Shown one piece after another: positions 25,240 through 33,833 of a stretch of 64,000 nt of DNA. Position numbers and translations under genes: made by a program. The stretch is from Chania multitudinisentens RB-25 (GTDB lineage Bacteria > Pseudomonadota > Gammaproteobacteria > Enterobacterales > Enterobacteriaceae). Numbering within the stretch: the stretch's first letter is position 1; the number at the start of each line of letters is the position of its first letter. The notes beneath the pieces were generated by a model that did not search any database, was not told where the DNA came from, and saw nothing but the letters and a program-made list of their open reading frames with translations. The stretch spans positions 5,332,001 to 5,396,000 of the forward strand of contig NZ_CP007044.2 of NCBI RefSeq assembly GCF_000520015.2, given 5' to 3'.

Positions 25240-26160
25240 TCAACCTACGCGGATCGGTACACCTAAACGCGCATCAACCGCTGATTTCACTTCATTCTGA
25301 TCAACGCTCGGGTCCATCAGCACTTTGCCAACGGCCTCAGAGAACAGAATTGGCACTGGCTCTTTGGACTTCTGCTCTTCTTCGTTAGCCGACAGTGGGT
25401 TATGCACTTCCAGATAACGTGAACCGTCTGGCTCAATGCTGGCTTTCACCGGTTCGTTAATGAATTGCACACGCGTACCCACCGGCACGCTGTCGAACAG
25501 GTATTTAATATCGTCAGCACGCAAGCGCACGCAACCATGGCTCACACGCAGGCCGATACCGAAGTTGGCATTGGTGCCGTGAATAGCATACAGGCGGCCC
25601 ACGTACAATGCGTACAGCCCCATCGGATTATCCGGCCCAGCAGGGTATACCGCTGGCAGAATCTCACCCTCGGCCGCATATTCTTCACGCATTTTGGCGG
25701 TTGGCGTCCAGGTTGGGCCGTCTTTCTTACGCTGTACGCTGGTGATCCAATCCAGCGGAGTATCTTTACCCAACTGGCCAATACCGATCGGCAGCACTAC
25801 CACGGTATTCGTCCCTTTTGGAAAGTAATACAAACGCATTTCCGCACTATTGATAATGATGCCTTCACGCGGGGTGTTCGGCAGAATCAACTGCTGCGGG
25901 ATGGTCAAGGTGCTGCCCGGTAACGGCAGGTACGGGTCAACGCCAGGGTTAGCTTCTAGCATATTGCTCAGGCCCATCTGGTACTGAGCGGCAAAACTCT
26001 CTAGGGGCAATTTGCTGTCTGCTGGCACCGTGATCTGAATATTTTCCCCTATCAGGCGACTATTCTTGGCAGGCAAAGGGTAAACAACAGCGAGGGCTGC
26101 CTGGCTGAATGCAGCCAGCGCCGTAAACAGGGTTAATAACGCGCGAATACTCATTTTCAT
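25240..26160 (-). CDS. ldtB: L,D-transpeptidase LdtB (YbiS type)
   Basis: Periplasmic YkuD-fold transpeptidase of the group that attaches Braun lipoprotein to peptidoglycan. The 306-aa precursor has a signal peptide at 1-24, then a LysM-like region (about 40-95, QYQMGLSNMLEANPG). The catalytic domain is at about 97-232 with HGTNANFG (His194) and SHGCVRLR (His208, Cys210). YKGTNTV-type wording, RVSHGCVRLR and the SRYLEVHNPLS tail are nearer E. coli YbiS than ErfK. It is a single gene. The start may be 26160 or the ATG two codons later. Confidence 0.9.
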   Translation of the reverse strand: MKMSIRALLTLFTALAAFSQAALAVVYPLPAKNSRLIGENIQITVPADSKLPLESFAAQYQMGLSNMLEANPGVDPYLPLPGSTLTIPQQLILPNTPREGIIINSAEMRLYYFPKGTNTVVVLPIGIGQLGKDTPLDWITSVQRKKDGPTWTPTAKMREEYAAEGEILPAVYPAGPDNPMGLYALYVGRLYAIHGTNANFGIGLRVSHGCVRLRADDIKYLFDSVPVGTRVQFINEPVKASIEPDGSRYLEVHNPLSANEEEQKSKEPVPILFSEAVGKVLMDPSVDQNEVKSAVDARLGVPIRVG

Positions 26161-26205
26161 CTTCGTGTTGGAGTGGTGGCCACACTGGCTATGATTAATA
26201 GGTGT

Positions 26206-26334
26206 TTACCCATCGTCCTTCAAGTGGCAAGCAATCTATAAGAACCTCAGTAATGAGGTTCACCATCCCGCTGAGCTTACTGGAGTAAGTGATTCGGGTG
26301 AGCCATGCCGCTGCTTTAAGTGTAGAGGGTATAT
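26206..26334. repeat. Full-length ERIC element (degenerate)
   Basis: About 129 bp bounded by TTTACCCATCGTCCTTCAAG and GTAGAGGGTATA. The palindromic core GAGCTTACTGGAGTAAGTGA is flanked by CCCG / CGGGTGAGC, as in the ERIC consensus. It lies upstream of ldtB in the 351-bp gap to bdhA (26161-26511); the rest of that gap shows nothing further. Confidence 0.8.
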
Positions 26335-26511
26335 CCGGCCAAATGTGACCGGATGCGCATTATATGTGCACTTCCCTCCAAGAGGGAAATATTACTGCGG
26401 CAAATATCACATTTTTTGTCATCTAATAGGCAACAAAGCAGATTTTTGGCAAATTACAGCCTGATTTCCCCCAATTATGCCTTTCACCACGGCAAAACTT
26501 GCCAAACCCTA

Positions 26512-27282
26512 TTACTGCGCCAGCCAGCCACCATCCATATTCCACGCGGCACCGCGCACCTGCCTGGCCGCGTCGCTGCACAGGAATAACGCCAACTCTC
26601 CCAGTTGTTCCGGGGTAACAAACTCCTGCGAAGGTTGTTTCTCAGCCAAGAGCGCATTCCGCGCCTGCTGTGGCTCAACCCCAGCGGCGATGCGTTGATC
26701 GATCTGCTGCTGCACCAGCGGCGTCAGCACCCAACCAGGGCAGATGGCATTACAGGTGATGGGAGTTCGGGCGGTTTCAAGCGCGATCGTTTTGGTCAAG
26801 CCAATCACCCCATGCTTGGCTGCCACATAGGCGGCCTTCTCTTGTGAAGCCACCAAACCGTGTACCGACGCCACATTAATAATGCGCCCCCAGCCACGTT
26901 CGCGCATCCCCGGTAACGCCAAGCGGCTGGTATGAAATACCGAAGAAAGGTTAACAGCGAGGATCGCATCCCATTTCTGCACCGGGAAATCCTCTACCTT
27001 TGCAACGTGCTGTATTCCCGCATTGTTGACCAGAATATCGGCCCCGCCGAATTCCCATTCTACGTAATGCATCAGTTCACCAATCTGCTCTGGATCGCTG
27101 AGATCTGCCGCATGGTAGCCAGGTGCTATGCCCAGGCGGTTAATATGGCTGATTGCAGATTCCACATCACCAAAACCGTTCAGGATCACCCGTGCCCCGG
27201 CAGCCGCCAGCGCAGCGGCCAAACCAAGACCAATTCCGCTGGTTGAGCCCGTCACCAGCGCTGTTTTACCTTGTAAATTCAT
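26512..27282 (-). CDS. bdhA: D-3-hydroxybutyrate dehydrogenase
   Basis: NAD-dependent SDR that oxidises 3-hydroxybutyrate to acetoacetate. In the 256-aa product the Gly motif TGSTSGIG is at 11-18, NNAG at about 87-90, a catalytic Ser in INVASVHGL, and YVAAKHGVIGLTK with Tyr/Lys; the C terminus has WNMDGGWLAQ, characteristic of bdhA. It is the last gene of the scoA-scoB-thiolase-permease-bdhA unit, 12 nt after the permease. AAGGAG precedes ATG 27282. Confidence 0.92.
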   Translation of the reverse strand: MNLQGKTALVTGSTSGIGLGLAAALAAAGARVILNGFGDVESAISHINRLGIAPGYHAADLSDPEQIGELMHYVEWEFGGADILVNNAGIQHVAKVEDFPVQKWDAILAVNLSSVFHTSRLALPGMRERGWGRIINVASVHGLVASQEKAAYVAAKHGVIGLTKTIALETARTPITCNAICPGWVLTPLVQQQIDQRIAAGVEPQQARNALLAEKQPSQEFVTPEQLGELALFLCSDAARQVRGAAWNMDGGWLAQ

Positions 27283-27294
27283 CTTGCTTCTCCT

Positions 27295-28686
27295 TTATAC
27301 AATACCGGTCAGGTAGAACACTCCAATGACAAACAACACTGCCGCACTCTTGATCAACGTGATCGCGAAGATACCGCCATAGGCTTGCCGGTGGCTGAGG
27401 CCGGTAATCGCCAGCAGCGTGATCACGGCACCGTTGTGCGGCAGCGTATCCATACCGCCACTGGCCATTGAAGCCACCCGGTGCAGCACTTCCAATGGGA
27501 TCTCCGCCGCATGCGCCGCGGCGATAAATGAATCAGACATGGCGGCCAACGCAATACTCATTCCGCCGGATGCCGAACCGGTAATACCGGCCAGCAGCGT
27601 GACGCTAATGGCTTCATTCAACAATGGGTTAGGAATGGCCGCTAATGCCTGAGACAAGACCAAAAATCCGGGTAGCGCAGCGATCACCGCGCCAAAACCG
27701 TACTCTGAGGCGGTATTCATCGCCGCCAGGATCGCTCCCCCCACGGCGGTTTTACTGCCTTCGGCCAAGCGGCCGCGGATATTGCGAAAACCGCAGACCA
27801 GCACCAGCACAATGCCCGCTAACAACGCCGCCTGTACCGCCCAAATAGCATTGATTTTGCTCACTTCGGTGGTGATCGGTTTAGTCAGCCCCGGCAACAG
27901 CAGTTCATGGCTGGTGCCATACCATTGTGGGATCCAGTGCGTAAACCCCAGGTTCAATAGCCCCACCAGAATTAAAGGAAGAATGGCAATCCACGGATTT
28001 GGCAGATCGATATTCTCCGCCGTTTCCGGCTCATTCAACAATGCGGCACCATAGCCTTCACCGCGCAGTTGCGCGGTATGCCGTTGCCGCTCAAGGTAAA
28101 ACAAACCAACAACGATCATAAACAGCGCGCCAATCAACCCAAGCCAAGGTGCAGCCCAAGCAGTGGTGCCAAAGAAACTGGTGGGAATGATGTTCTGGAT
28201 CTGCGGCGTACCGGGCAACGCATCCATGGTGAAAGAAAACGCCCCTAATGCCACCGTGGCAGGGATCAGGCGTTTCGGGATATTACTTTGACGAAACAGC
28301 TCAGCAGCAAACGGATACACCGCGAAGGCCACCACAAACAGAGACACACCGCCATAGGTCAACAAGGCGCACACCAAAACAATCACCGGGATCGCATGAC
28401 GACGGCCGAGGATGTTGATCGCCGCAGCGACAATCGAACGGGAAAAACCAGAAAGCTCAATCAGCTTGCCGAAAACCGCCCCCAGCAGAAACACTGGAAA
28501 GTAGAGTTTGACGAAGCCAACCATTCGCTCCATAAACAACCCGGTAAAAACAGGGGCTACCGCACTGGGATCGGTCAGCAATACGGCCCCCAGCGCGGCG
28601 ATTGGGGCAAACAGGATCACGCTGTAGCCGCGATAGGCAGCCAGCATCAGCACACCCAGTGCTGCCAGGGCAATTAAAACGCTCAT
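27295..28686 (-). CDS. GntP-family permease, probable 3-hydroxybutyrate/short acid importer
   Basis: A 463-aa inner-membrane permease with about 12-13 hydrophobic spans. GntP hallmarks include a long conserved core (TYGGVSLFVVAFAVYPFA, about 106-123) and GSASGGMSIALAAM plus SGGMDTLPHNGAVI near the C terminus. Its place between thiolase and bdhA indicates uptake of 3-hydroxybutyrate or acetoacetate (inference). AAGGAG lies before ATG 28686; a 79-nt gap separates it from the upstream thiolase. Confidence 0.85.
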   Translation of the reverse strand: MSVLIALAALGVLMLAAYRGYSVILFAPIAALGAVLLTDPSAVAPVFTGLFMERMVGFVKLYFPVFLLGAVFGKLIELSGFSRSIVAAAINILGRRHAIPVIVLVCALLTYGGVSLFVVAFAVYPFAAELFRQSNIPKRLIPATVALGAFSFTMDALPGTPQIQNIIPTSFFGTTAWAAPWLGLIGALFMIVVGLFYLERQRHTAQLRGEGYGAALLNEPETAENIDLPNPWIAILPLILVGLLNLGFTHWIPQWYGTSHELLLPGLTKPITTEVSKINAIWAVQAALLAGIVLVLVCGFRNIRGRLAEGSKTAVGGAILAAMNTASEYGFGAVIAALPGFLVLSQALAAIPNPLLNEAISVTLLAGITGSASGGMSIALAAMSDSFIAAAHAAEIPLEVLHRVASMASGGMDTLPHNGAVITLLAITGLSHRQAYGGIFAITLIKSAAVLFVIGVFYLTGIV

Positions 28687-28765
28687 CGATGACTCCTTAA
28701 TATAATTATTATTTTCGAGTACAACCCAGGCTCGTTATGTGATGGCTCCCTGTGGGCCATCTTGT

Positions 28766-29947
28766 TCAGGGGCGTTCGACAGCCAACGCCACACCTTGCC
28801 CGCCGCCGATGCACAGCATCGCCAGCCCTTTTTTCACCTCGCGACGCTGCATCTCATGCAGCAAGGTGACCAGAATGCGGCAGCCGGAAGCGCCAATCGG
28901 GTGACCAAGAGCAATGGCCCCGCCATTGACGTTGACTCTGTCCTGTTGCCAACCCAATGCGTTACCCACTGCTAACGCCTGTACGGCAAAAGCCTCATTG
29001 GCTTCGATCAGATCAACCTCATCCAATGTCCACCCCGCTTTTGCCAGCGTGCGCTGTGCCGCTTCTACCGGGCCGATTCCCATCATCGCCGGGTCAACCC
29101 CCGATGCCGCGTAAGAAACGATACGCGCCAGCACCGGCAAGCGCAGTTCCTCCGCCTTTTGCGCACTCATCAGCAGCACTGCCGCCGCCCCGTCATTGAG
29201 CGATGACGCATTACCTGCGGTGACGCTGCCTTCCGAGCGAAACGCTGGGCGCAGACGTGCCAGGCTCTCCTCGGTGGTTCCTGCACGTGGCTGTTCATCA
29301 CTCTCCACCCGTAACGCCTCTCCTTTAGCTCGGGGCACCAACACCGGTGTGATTTCCTGCGTAAAGCGCCCGGTTTCCTGCGCTGCCTGCGCTTTTTGCT
29401 GCGACTGTAGAGCAAAGCGATCCTGCTCTACGCGGCCGATGGCATAGTGTTCCGCCAGATTTTCAGCAGTGATCCCCATGTGGTAATCGTTGAAGGCATC
29501 CCACAGTCCATCGCGGATCAGGCTATCGATCATCTGACCATCACCCAGCCGCAGCCCGGTGCGAGCACCTTCCAGCAGGTAACGAGCCTGGCTCATGCTC
29601 TCCTGCCCACCGGCAATCACGATTTGCGCATCGCCACAGCGGATGGCCTGTGCTGCCAGATGTACCGCTTTCAGCCCTGAACCACATACCTTATTGAGCG
29701 TAAAAGCCGCCACGCCGTAGGGCAGACCCGCATTTACCGCGGCCTGCCGAGCCGGATTCTGGCCACAGCCCGCAGTAAGCACTTGCCCCAGAATCACTTC
29801 GTCAACGTTTGCTGCCGCCACGCCGCTGTTTACCAGCAAGGTTTTCACCACTATCGCCCCTAAATCCATCGCAGAGAGCGGGCCCAATGCCCCGAGAAAA
29901 CTGCCGATCGGAGTGCGGGTAGCGGCTACAATCACTACGTCTTGCAC
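28766..29947 (-). CDS. atoB: Acetyl-CoA C-acetyltransferase (thiolase)
   Basis: Degradative thiolase splitting acetoacetyl-CoA to two acetyl-CoA. The 393-aa product has catalytic Cys in NKVCGSGLKAVH (about 85-96), His in GHPIGASG and the second Cys in CIGGGQGVAL. The start is GTG 29947 because GGAGG lies 5 nt before it and the length then matches AtoB; an ATG 12 nt upstream overlaps the scoB stop but lacks a ribosome site. Between scoB and the permease in the operon. Confidence 0.93.
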   Translation of the reverse strand: MQDVVIVAATRTPIGSFLGALGPLSAMDLGAIVVKTLLVNSGVAAANVDEVILGQVLTAGCGQNPARQAAVNAGLPYGVAAFTLNKVCGSGLKAVHLAAQAIRCGDAQIVIAGGQESMSQARYLLEGARTGLRLGDGQMIDSLIRDGLWDAFNDYHMGITAENLAEHYAIGRVEQDRFALQSQQKAQAAQETGRFTQEITPVLVPRAKGEALRVESDEQPRAGTTEESLARLRPAFRSEGSVTAGNASSLNDGAAAVLLMSAQKAEELRLPVLARIVSYAASGVDPAMMGIGPVEAAQRTLAKAGWTLDEVDLIEANEAFAVQALAVGNALGWQQDRVNVNGGAIALGHPIGASGCRILVTLLHEMQRREVKKGLAMLCIGGGQGVALAVERP

Positions 29948-29958
29948 GTTAACCTCCA

Positions 29959-30615
29959 TTAGCAAAAACGCATTTCAGGAACCTGCTTCGGCACCACCAG
30001 GGTACCCGCCGTTTTAGCCATGATTTCTTCCACACTGACTCCTGGCGCCCGTTCACGCAGGACAAACGCCCCCTGCTCAATCTCCAGATAAGCTAAATCG
30101 GTCAATACCTTACGGATGCAATGGGCACCGGTGAGCGGCAACGTGCAACGCGGCAACAGCTTGGATTCACCATTTTTTGCCGCATGCGTCATCATTACGA
30201 TGATGTTTTCCGCCCCTGCTACCAGATCCATCGCCCCACCCATGCCTTTCACCAGTTTGCCGGGGATCATCCATGAGGCGATATTGCCCGCCACATCCAC
30301 TTCGAACGCCCCTAATACGGTGAGATCCACATGCCCGCCACGGATCATGGCGAACGATTGCGCTGAATCGAAAATGGCTGCCCCCCTGCGCGCAGTGACG
30401 GTTTGTTTGCCCGCATTGATCATGTCAGCATCCAGTTGGGCTGCGGTGGGAAACTCCCCCATCCCTAACAGGCCATTTTCAGACTGCAACATCACATCCA
30501 TCCCCTGCGGGACATAGTTGGCTACCAGCGTTGGGATGCCGATCCCCAGGTTCACGTAGTCACCATCACGCAATTCCTGCGCTACGCGTTGCGCCATCTG
30601 TTCACGGGTAAGCAT
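29959..30615 (-). CDS. scoB: 3-oxoacid CoA-transferase subunit B
   Basis: Beta subunit of a succinyl-CoA/acetate:acetoacetate CoA-transferase. At 218 aa it has family length; the SENG motif with the catalytic Glu is in LQSENGLLGMG (about 42-52), and GIGIPTLVANY is near the N terminus. It lies 10 nt after scoA. AtoA is the E. coli equivalent. Activates acetoacetate for the adjacent thiolase. Confidence 0.93.
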   Translation of the reverse strand: MLTREQMAQRVAQELRDGDYVNLGIGIPTLVANYVPQGMDVMLQSENGLLGMGEFPTAAQLDADMINAGKQTVTARRGAAIFDSAQSFAMIRGGHVDLTVLGAFEVDVAGNIASWMIPGKLVKGMGGAMDLVAGAENIIVMMTHAAKNGESKLLPRCTLPLTGAHCIRKVLTDLAYLEIEQGAFVLRERAPGVSVEEIMAKTAGTLVVPKQVPEMRFC

Positions 30616-30625
30616 TGAGTTCTCC

Positions 30626-31324
30626 TCAGAAGCGAAGGGTGCGCTGTTCTATGCGCTTTTCAAAAGTGCCCTGAATCAGGCGATCAACATAAATACCGGG
30701 GGTGTGGATCGCTGCGGGGTCCAATTCGCCGGGCGCGACGATCTCTTCGACTTCCACCACGGTGATCCGCCCAGCAGTCGCCATCAGTGGATTAAAATTC
30801 TGTGCGGTATGCCGATAAACCACATTGCCGTAGTGATCGGCCTTCCAGCCTTTGATGATGGCGAAATCGCCGGTGATAGCCGGTTCCAGAATGTAATGGC
30901 GGCCATTAAACTCGCGAACTTCTTTGCCTGCGGCAACCTGTGTGCCATAACCCGTTGCGGTAAAAAATGCCGGAATACCAGCACCACCGGCGCGGATCTT
31001 CTCTGCCAGCGAACCTTGTGGGGTCAGCTCAACTTCCAGTTCACCGCTGATCGCCTGTTGTTCGAACAGGGCGTTTTCACCCACGTAAGAAGCAATGATT
31101 TTGCGGATTTGCCGGTTCTCCAGCAGCAGGCCAAGGCCAAAACCGTCAACGCCGCAATTATTTGAAACCACCGTCAAGCCTTGCACCCCACGGCGGCGAA
31201 CTTCGTTGATCAGGTTTTCTGGAATACCGCACAGGCCAAAGCCACCAGCCAATACCGTCATATTATCCGTCAGGCCTTCCAGCGCTTCCTGATAGCTACT
31301 GACACGTTTATCGAGCCCTGCCAT
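30626..31324 (-). CDS. scoA: 3-oxoacid CoA-transferase subunit A
   Basis: Alpha subunit pairing with ScoB. The 232-aa product has the CoA-transferase signature GGFGLCGIPENLI (about 24-36), NNCGVDGFGLGLL and KGWKADHYGNVVYRHTAQNFNP. ATG 31324 follows GAGG at 8 nt and matches the family N terminus; a longer frame reaching 31396 is rejected. First gene of the unit, divergent from the LysR gene at 31494. Confidence 0.93.
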   Translation of the reverse strand: MAGLDKRVSSYQEALEGLTDNMTVLAGGFGLCGIPENLINEVRRRGVQGLTVVSNNCGVDGFGLGLLLENRQIRKIIASYVGENALFEQQAISGELEVELTPQGSLAEKIRAGGAGIPAFFTATGYGTQVAAGKEVREFNGRHYILEPAITGDFAIIKGWKADHYGNVVYRHTAQNFNPLMATAGRITVVEVEEIVAPGELDPAAIHTPGIYVDRLIQGTFEKRIEQRTLRF

Positions 31325-31493
31325 ACGCTTGCCTCTGATGATTAAGTGGCGAAAGCGATATGCCTTCACCAACCTGAGGGCATCATCAAGGCACAAAAAT
31401 GATTTGTTAATTTTGTTTTTATGCTCTATTGATTTGAAATTTTTATTAATATAACGTTAATCATTATTTAACAAATGGTTAATAGACTCAAAA

Positions 31494-32381
31494 ATGAAAA
31501 TGAGCGTTAAGCAGTTACGTGCATTTTTAGCGGTAGCTCACACTCTTAGCTTTGCGCAGGCAAGCGAACAACTGAATATTTCGCAACCCGCATTAAGCCT
31601 GGCCATTCGCGGGCTGGAAGACACGCTTGGAGGACAATTATTGCTGCGCACCACCCGCCGCGTGGCGTTAACGCCGGAAGGAGCCACTCTATTCCCCCTG
31701 GCCCGGCAACTGCTGGCCGATTGGGATAATGTGGAAGAAGCACTGCGCCAGCGTTTTACCCTGCAACTGGGGAAAGTTGCCATTGCGGCCATGCCCTCTT
31801 TTGCTGCTAACCAACTCCCGCCACTCCTGAAGACCTTTCGCGATCGCTATGCAGGTATCAACGTCGCTGTACATGACGTGATTAATGAACAGGTGTTCGA
31901 AATGATCCGTGAAGGGCGTGTAGAAATCGGGATTGCCTTTGAACCTGAGCCCAGCGATACCCTGCATTTCACTCCGCTGTGTACCGATCGTTTTGTCGCC
32001 GTCGTGTCCAAAAACTCACCGTTTACCAGTAAAGCTCAGGTCACCTGGCGAGAATTGCTGACGCTGGATTTCATTACTTTGCAACGCCCTTCCGCAGTGC
32101 GGTTGTTATTGGAACAAGAGCTGCTGCGCAGTGGAAAAAAACTGGAAGTGGCATTTGAAAGCCATCAGTTGGTGACGGTAGGCCGGATGGTAGCAAACGG
32201 GCTAGGCGCCAGTGCGGTTCCGGCACTGTGTGTGAAGCAAATGCGGGAATTGGGAGCCTATTGCGTGCCTTTGGTTGGCCCCGTAATTGAAAGACGGGTG
32301 GGGTTGATCAGATTGACACAGCATCGCCTTTCAACGGCGGCACAAGCGTTGGCCGATACGATCAAAGCCGGTGAATATTAG
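31494..32381 (+). CDS. LysR-family regulator divergent from scoA
   Basis: A 295-aa LysR-type regulator: winged helix-turn-helix at about 1-60 (SVKQLRAFLAVAHTLSFAQA, QPALSLAIRGLEDTLG) and a co-inducer-binding domain at about 90-290. Its divergent position 169 bp from scoA fits control of the ketone-body operon. No strong ribosome site is seen; ATG 31500 is an alternative start. The ligand is unknown. Confidence 0.85.
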   Translation: MKMSVKQLRAFLAVAHTLSFAQASEQLNISQPALSLAIRGLEDTLGGQLLLRTTRRVALTPEGATLFPLARQLLADWDNVEEALRQRFTLQLGKVAIAAMPSFAANQLPPLLKTFRDRYAGINVAVHDVINEQVFEMIREGRVEIGIAFEPEPSDTLHFTPLCTDRFVAVVSKNSPFTSKAQVTWRELLTLDFITLQRPSAVRLLLEQELLRSGKKLEVAFESHQLVTVGRMVANGLGASAVPALCVKQMRELGAYCVPLVGPVIERRVGLIRLTQHRLSTAAQALADTIKAGEY

Positions 32382-32434
32382 CCTCAACCATCCCTTTTGC
32401 CGCCTGCAAGCTGAAAATACTCCCTTTCTTGAAA

Positions 32435-32453
32435 AATAATGATTATCATTCCC
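32435..32453. promoter_or_regulatory. Fur box upstream of yncE
   Basis: AATAATGATTATCATTCCC matches the 19-bp Fur consensus at 16 positions, with the core ATAATGATTATCATT intact. It lies 128-146 nt upstream of yncE. E. coli yncE is known to be iron- and Fur-regulated, so the same control is expected. Confidence 0.85.
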
Positions 32454-32580
32454 AAACAAAAAGATCGGCATGCCACGCGATGACCGCTCACTTTCTCGCT
32501 TTTGATTCAATGTTGAGCCTGATTTGGCCACAGGAGCCTGTTGCCCTGTGGTGACCTGTATTTTGTGAAATGGAGCTTGT

Positions 32581-33657
32581 ATGAACACAACACTGACAAC
32601 CCATCGCCGGTTTAGCGGGCGGGTACTTTCCCCTTTGCTGCTGCTCTCCACCCTGATGTTTTCCACCGCGCCGCAGGCGCAGACTGAGCCAGAAGTCCTG
32701 CGCAAACCCATTGGTAAAGGGGCTTACGAGATGGTGTACAGCCCAAGCGAAAACGCGCTGTATCTGGCCACCTCGCAGAGCCGTAAGCTGGATAAAGGTG
32801 GGATCGTCTATCGCCTTGACCCGCAAACTCTGGACGTCACGCAGGTCATTCATAACGATATCAAGCCGTTTGGCGCAGCCATCAACCCTCAAACCAATAC
32901 CCTCTACTTTGGTAATACCGTCAATAATTCGGTAACCGCGATTGATGGCAAAACCGGCGACGTGAAAGGCCGCCTGGTGCTGGATGCGCGCAAACGTTCT
33001 GATACGGTGAAACCGTTGGCTCCGCGTGAACTGGTGGCCGACGCCACAACCGATACCCTTTATATCACTGGCTTGGGTGATTCCAGCGTAGTGTGGGTGG
33101 TGGATGGTAAAGATCTGACCCTGCGCACCACCATCACCGATACCGGGAAATTGGGAACTGGCCTGGCGCTGGATGCCGCAGCCAGCCGCCTGTACGTCAC
33201 CAATGCCGATGGTGAACTGGTCACTATCGATACCAAAACCCACCAGATTGCCTCACGTAAAAAACTCGACGCGTCAAAAGAGCATTTCTTCCTGAATATC
33301 AGCCTGGACCCGGCCACGCACCGCGCCTTTATCACCGATTCCAAACAGCCGCAGGTCTTGGTGGTCGATACCCGTAATGGCAATGTGTTGCAGCAGATCG
33401 ACGTACCGGAATCGTTGGCCGTCCTGTTTAATCCGGCGCGTGATGAAGTGTATGTTACCCACCGTAAAGCGGGTACGGTGAGCGTGATCGATGCCAAAAA
33501 TTACAAGCTGCTGACCACCTTCAAGACGCCGGTGCACCCAAACAGCCTGGCGTTGTCACCGGATGGCCAGACGCTGTATGTAAGCATCAAGCAGGCAGCC
33601 AGCCGCGAGAAAGAAGCTACCGAGCCAGATGATGTCATTCGTATTGCGTTGAAGTAA
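32581..33657 (+). CDS. yncE: Periplasmic beta-propeller protein YncE
   Basis: A 358-aa exported protein with a signal peptide (1-34, cut near PQAQT) and a seven-bladed YVTN-type beta-propeller made of repeats such as YLATSQSRKLDKGG, AINPQTNTLYFGNT, LYVTNADGELVTID and LALSPDGQTLYVS. It is nearly collinear with E. coli YncE. Molecular role unsettled; the E. coli protein binds DNA in vitro and is iron-starvation induced. GGAG precedes the ATG, and a Fur box lies upstream. Confidence 0.93.
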   Translation: MNTTLTTHRRFSGRVLSPLLLLSTLMFSTAPQAQTEPEVLRKPIGKGAYEMVYSPSENALYLATSQSRKLDKGGIVYRLDPQTLDVTQVIHNDIKPFGAAINPQTNTLYFGNTVNNSVTAIDGKTGDVKGRLVLDARKRSDTVKPLAPRELVADATTDTLYITGLGDSSVVWVVDGKDLTLRTTITDTGKLGTGLALDAAASRLYVTNADGELVTIDTKTHQIASRKKLDASKEHFFLNISLDPATHRAFITDSKQPQVLVVDTRNGNVLQQIDVPESLAVLFNPARDEVYVTHRKAGTVSVIDAKNYKLLTTFKTPVHPNSLALSPDGQTLYVSIKQAASREKEATEPDDVIRIALK

Positions 33658-33667
33658 CTAACATCTT

Positions 33668-33690
33668 GGGGCGCTATGGCGCCCCTTTCT
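33668..33690 (+). terminator. Terminator of yncE
   Basis: A 7-bp GC stem (33668-33674 with 33679-33685), 4-nt loop, then TTTCT; 10 nt after the stop. Confidence 0.8.
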
Positions 33691-33833
33691 ATTCACCAAG
33701 GAGATACACCACCAATCCATTAATCTGTACTCCAGTTATTCATCATCCAGGCAGAGCGCATTCATAAAAATGCCATCAAAAGCTGTTAATAAATTGCCGT
33801 GAAAATTCATAGGTTTATTAGGGATGATTAATA

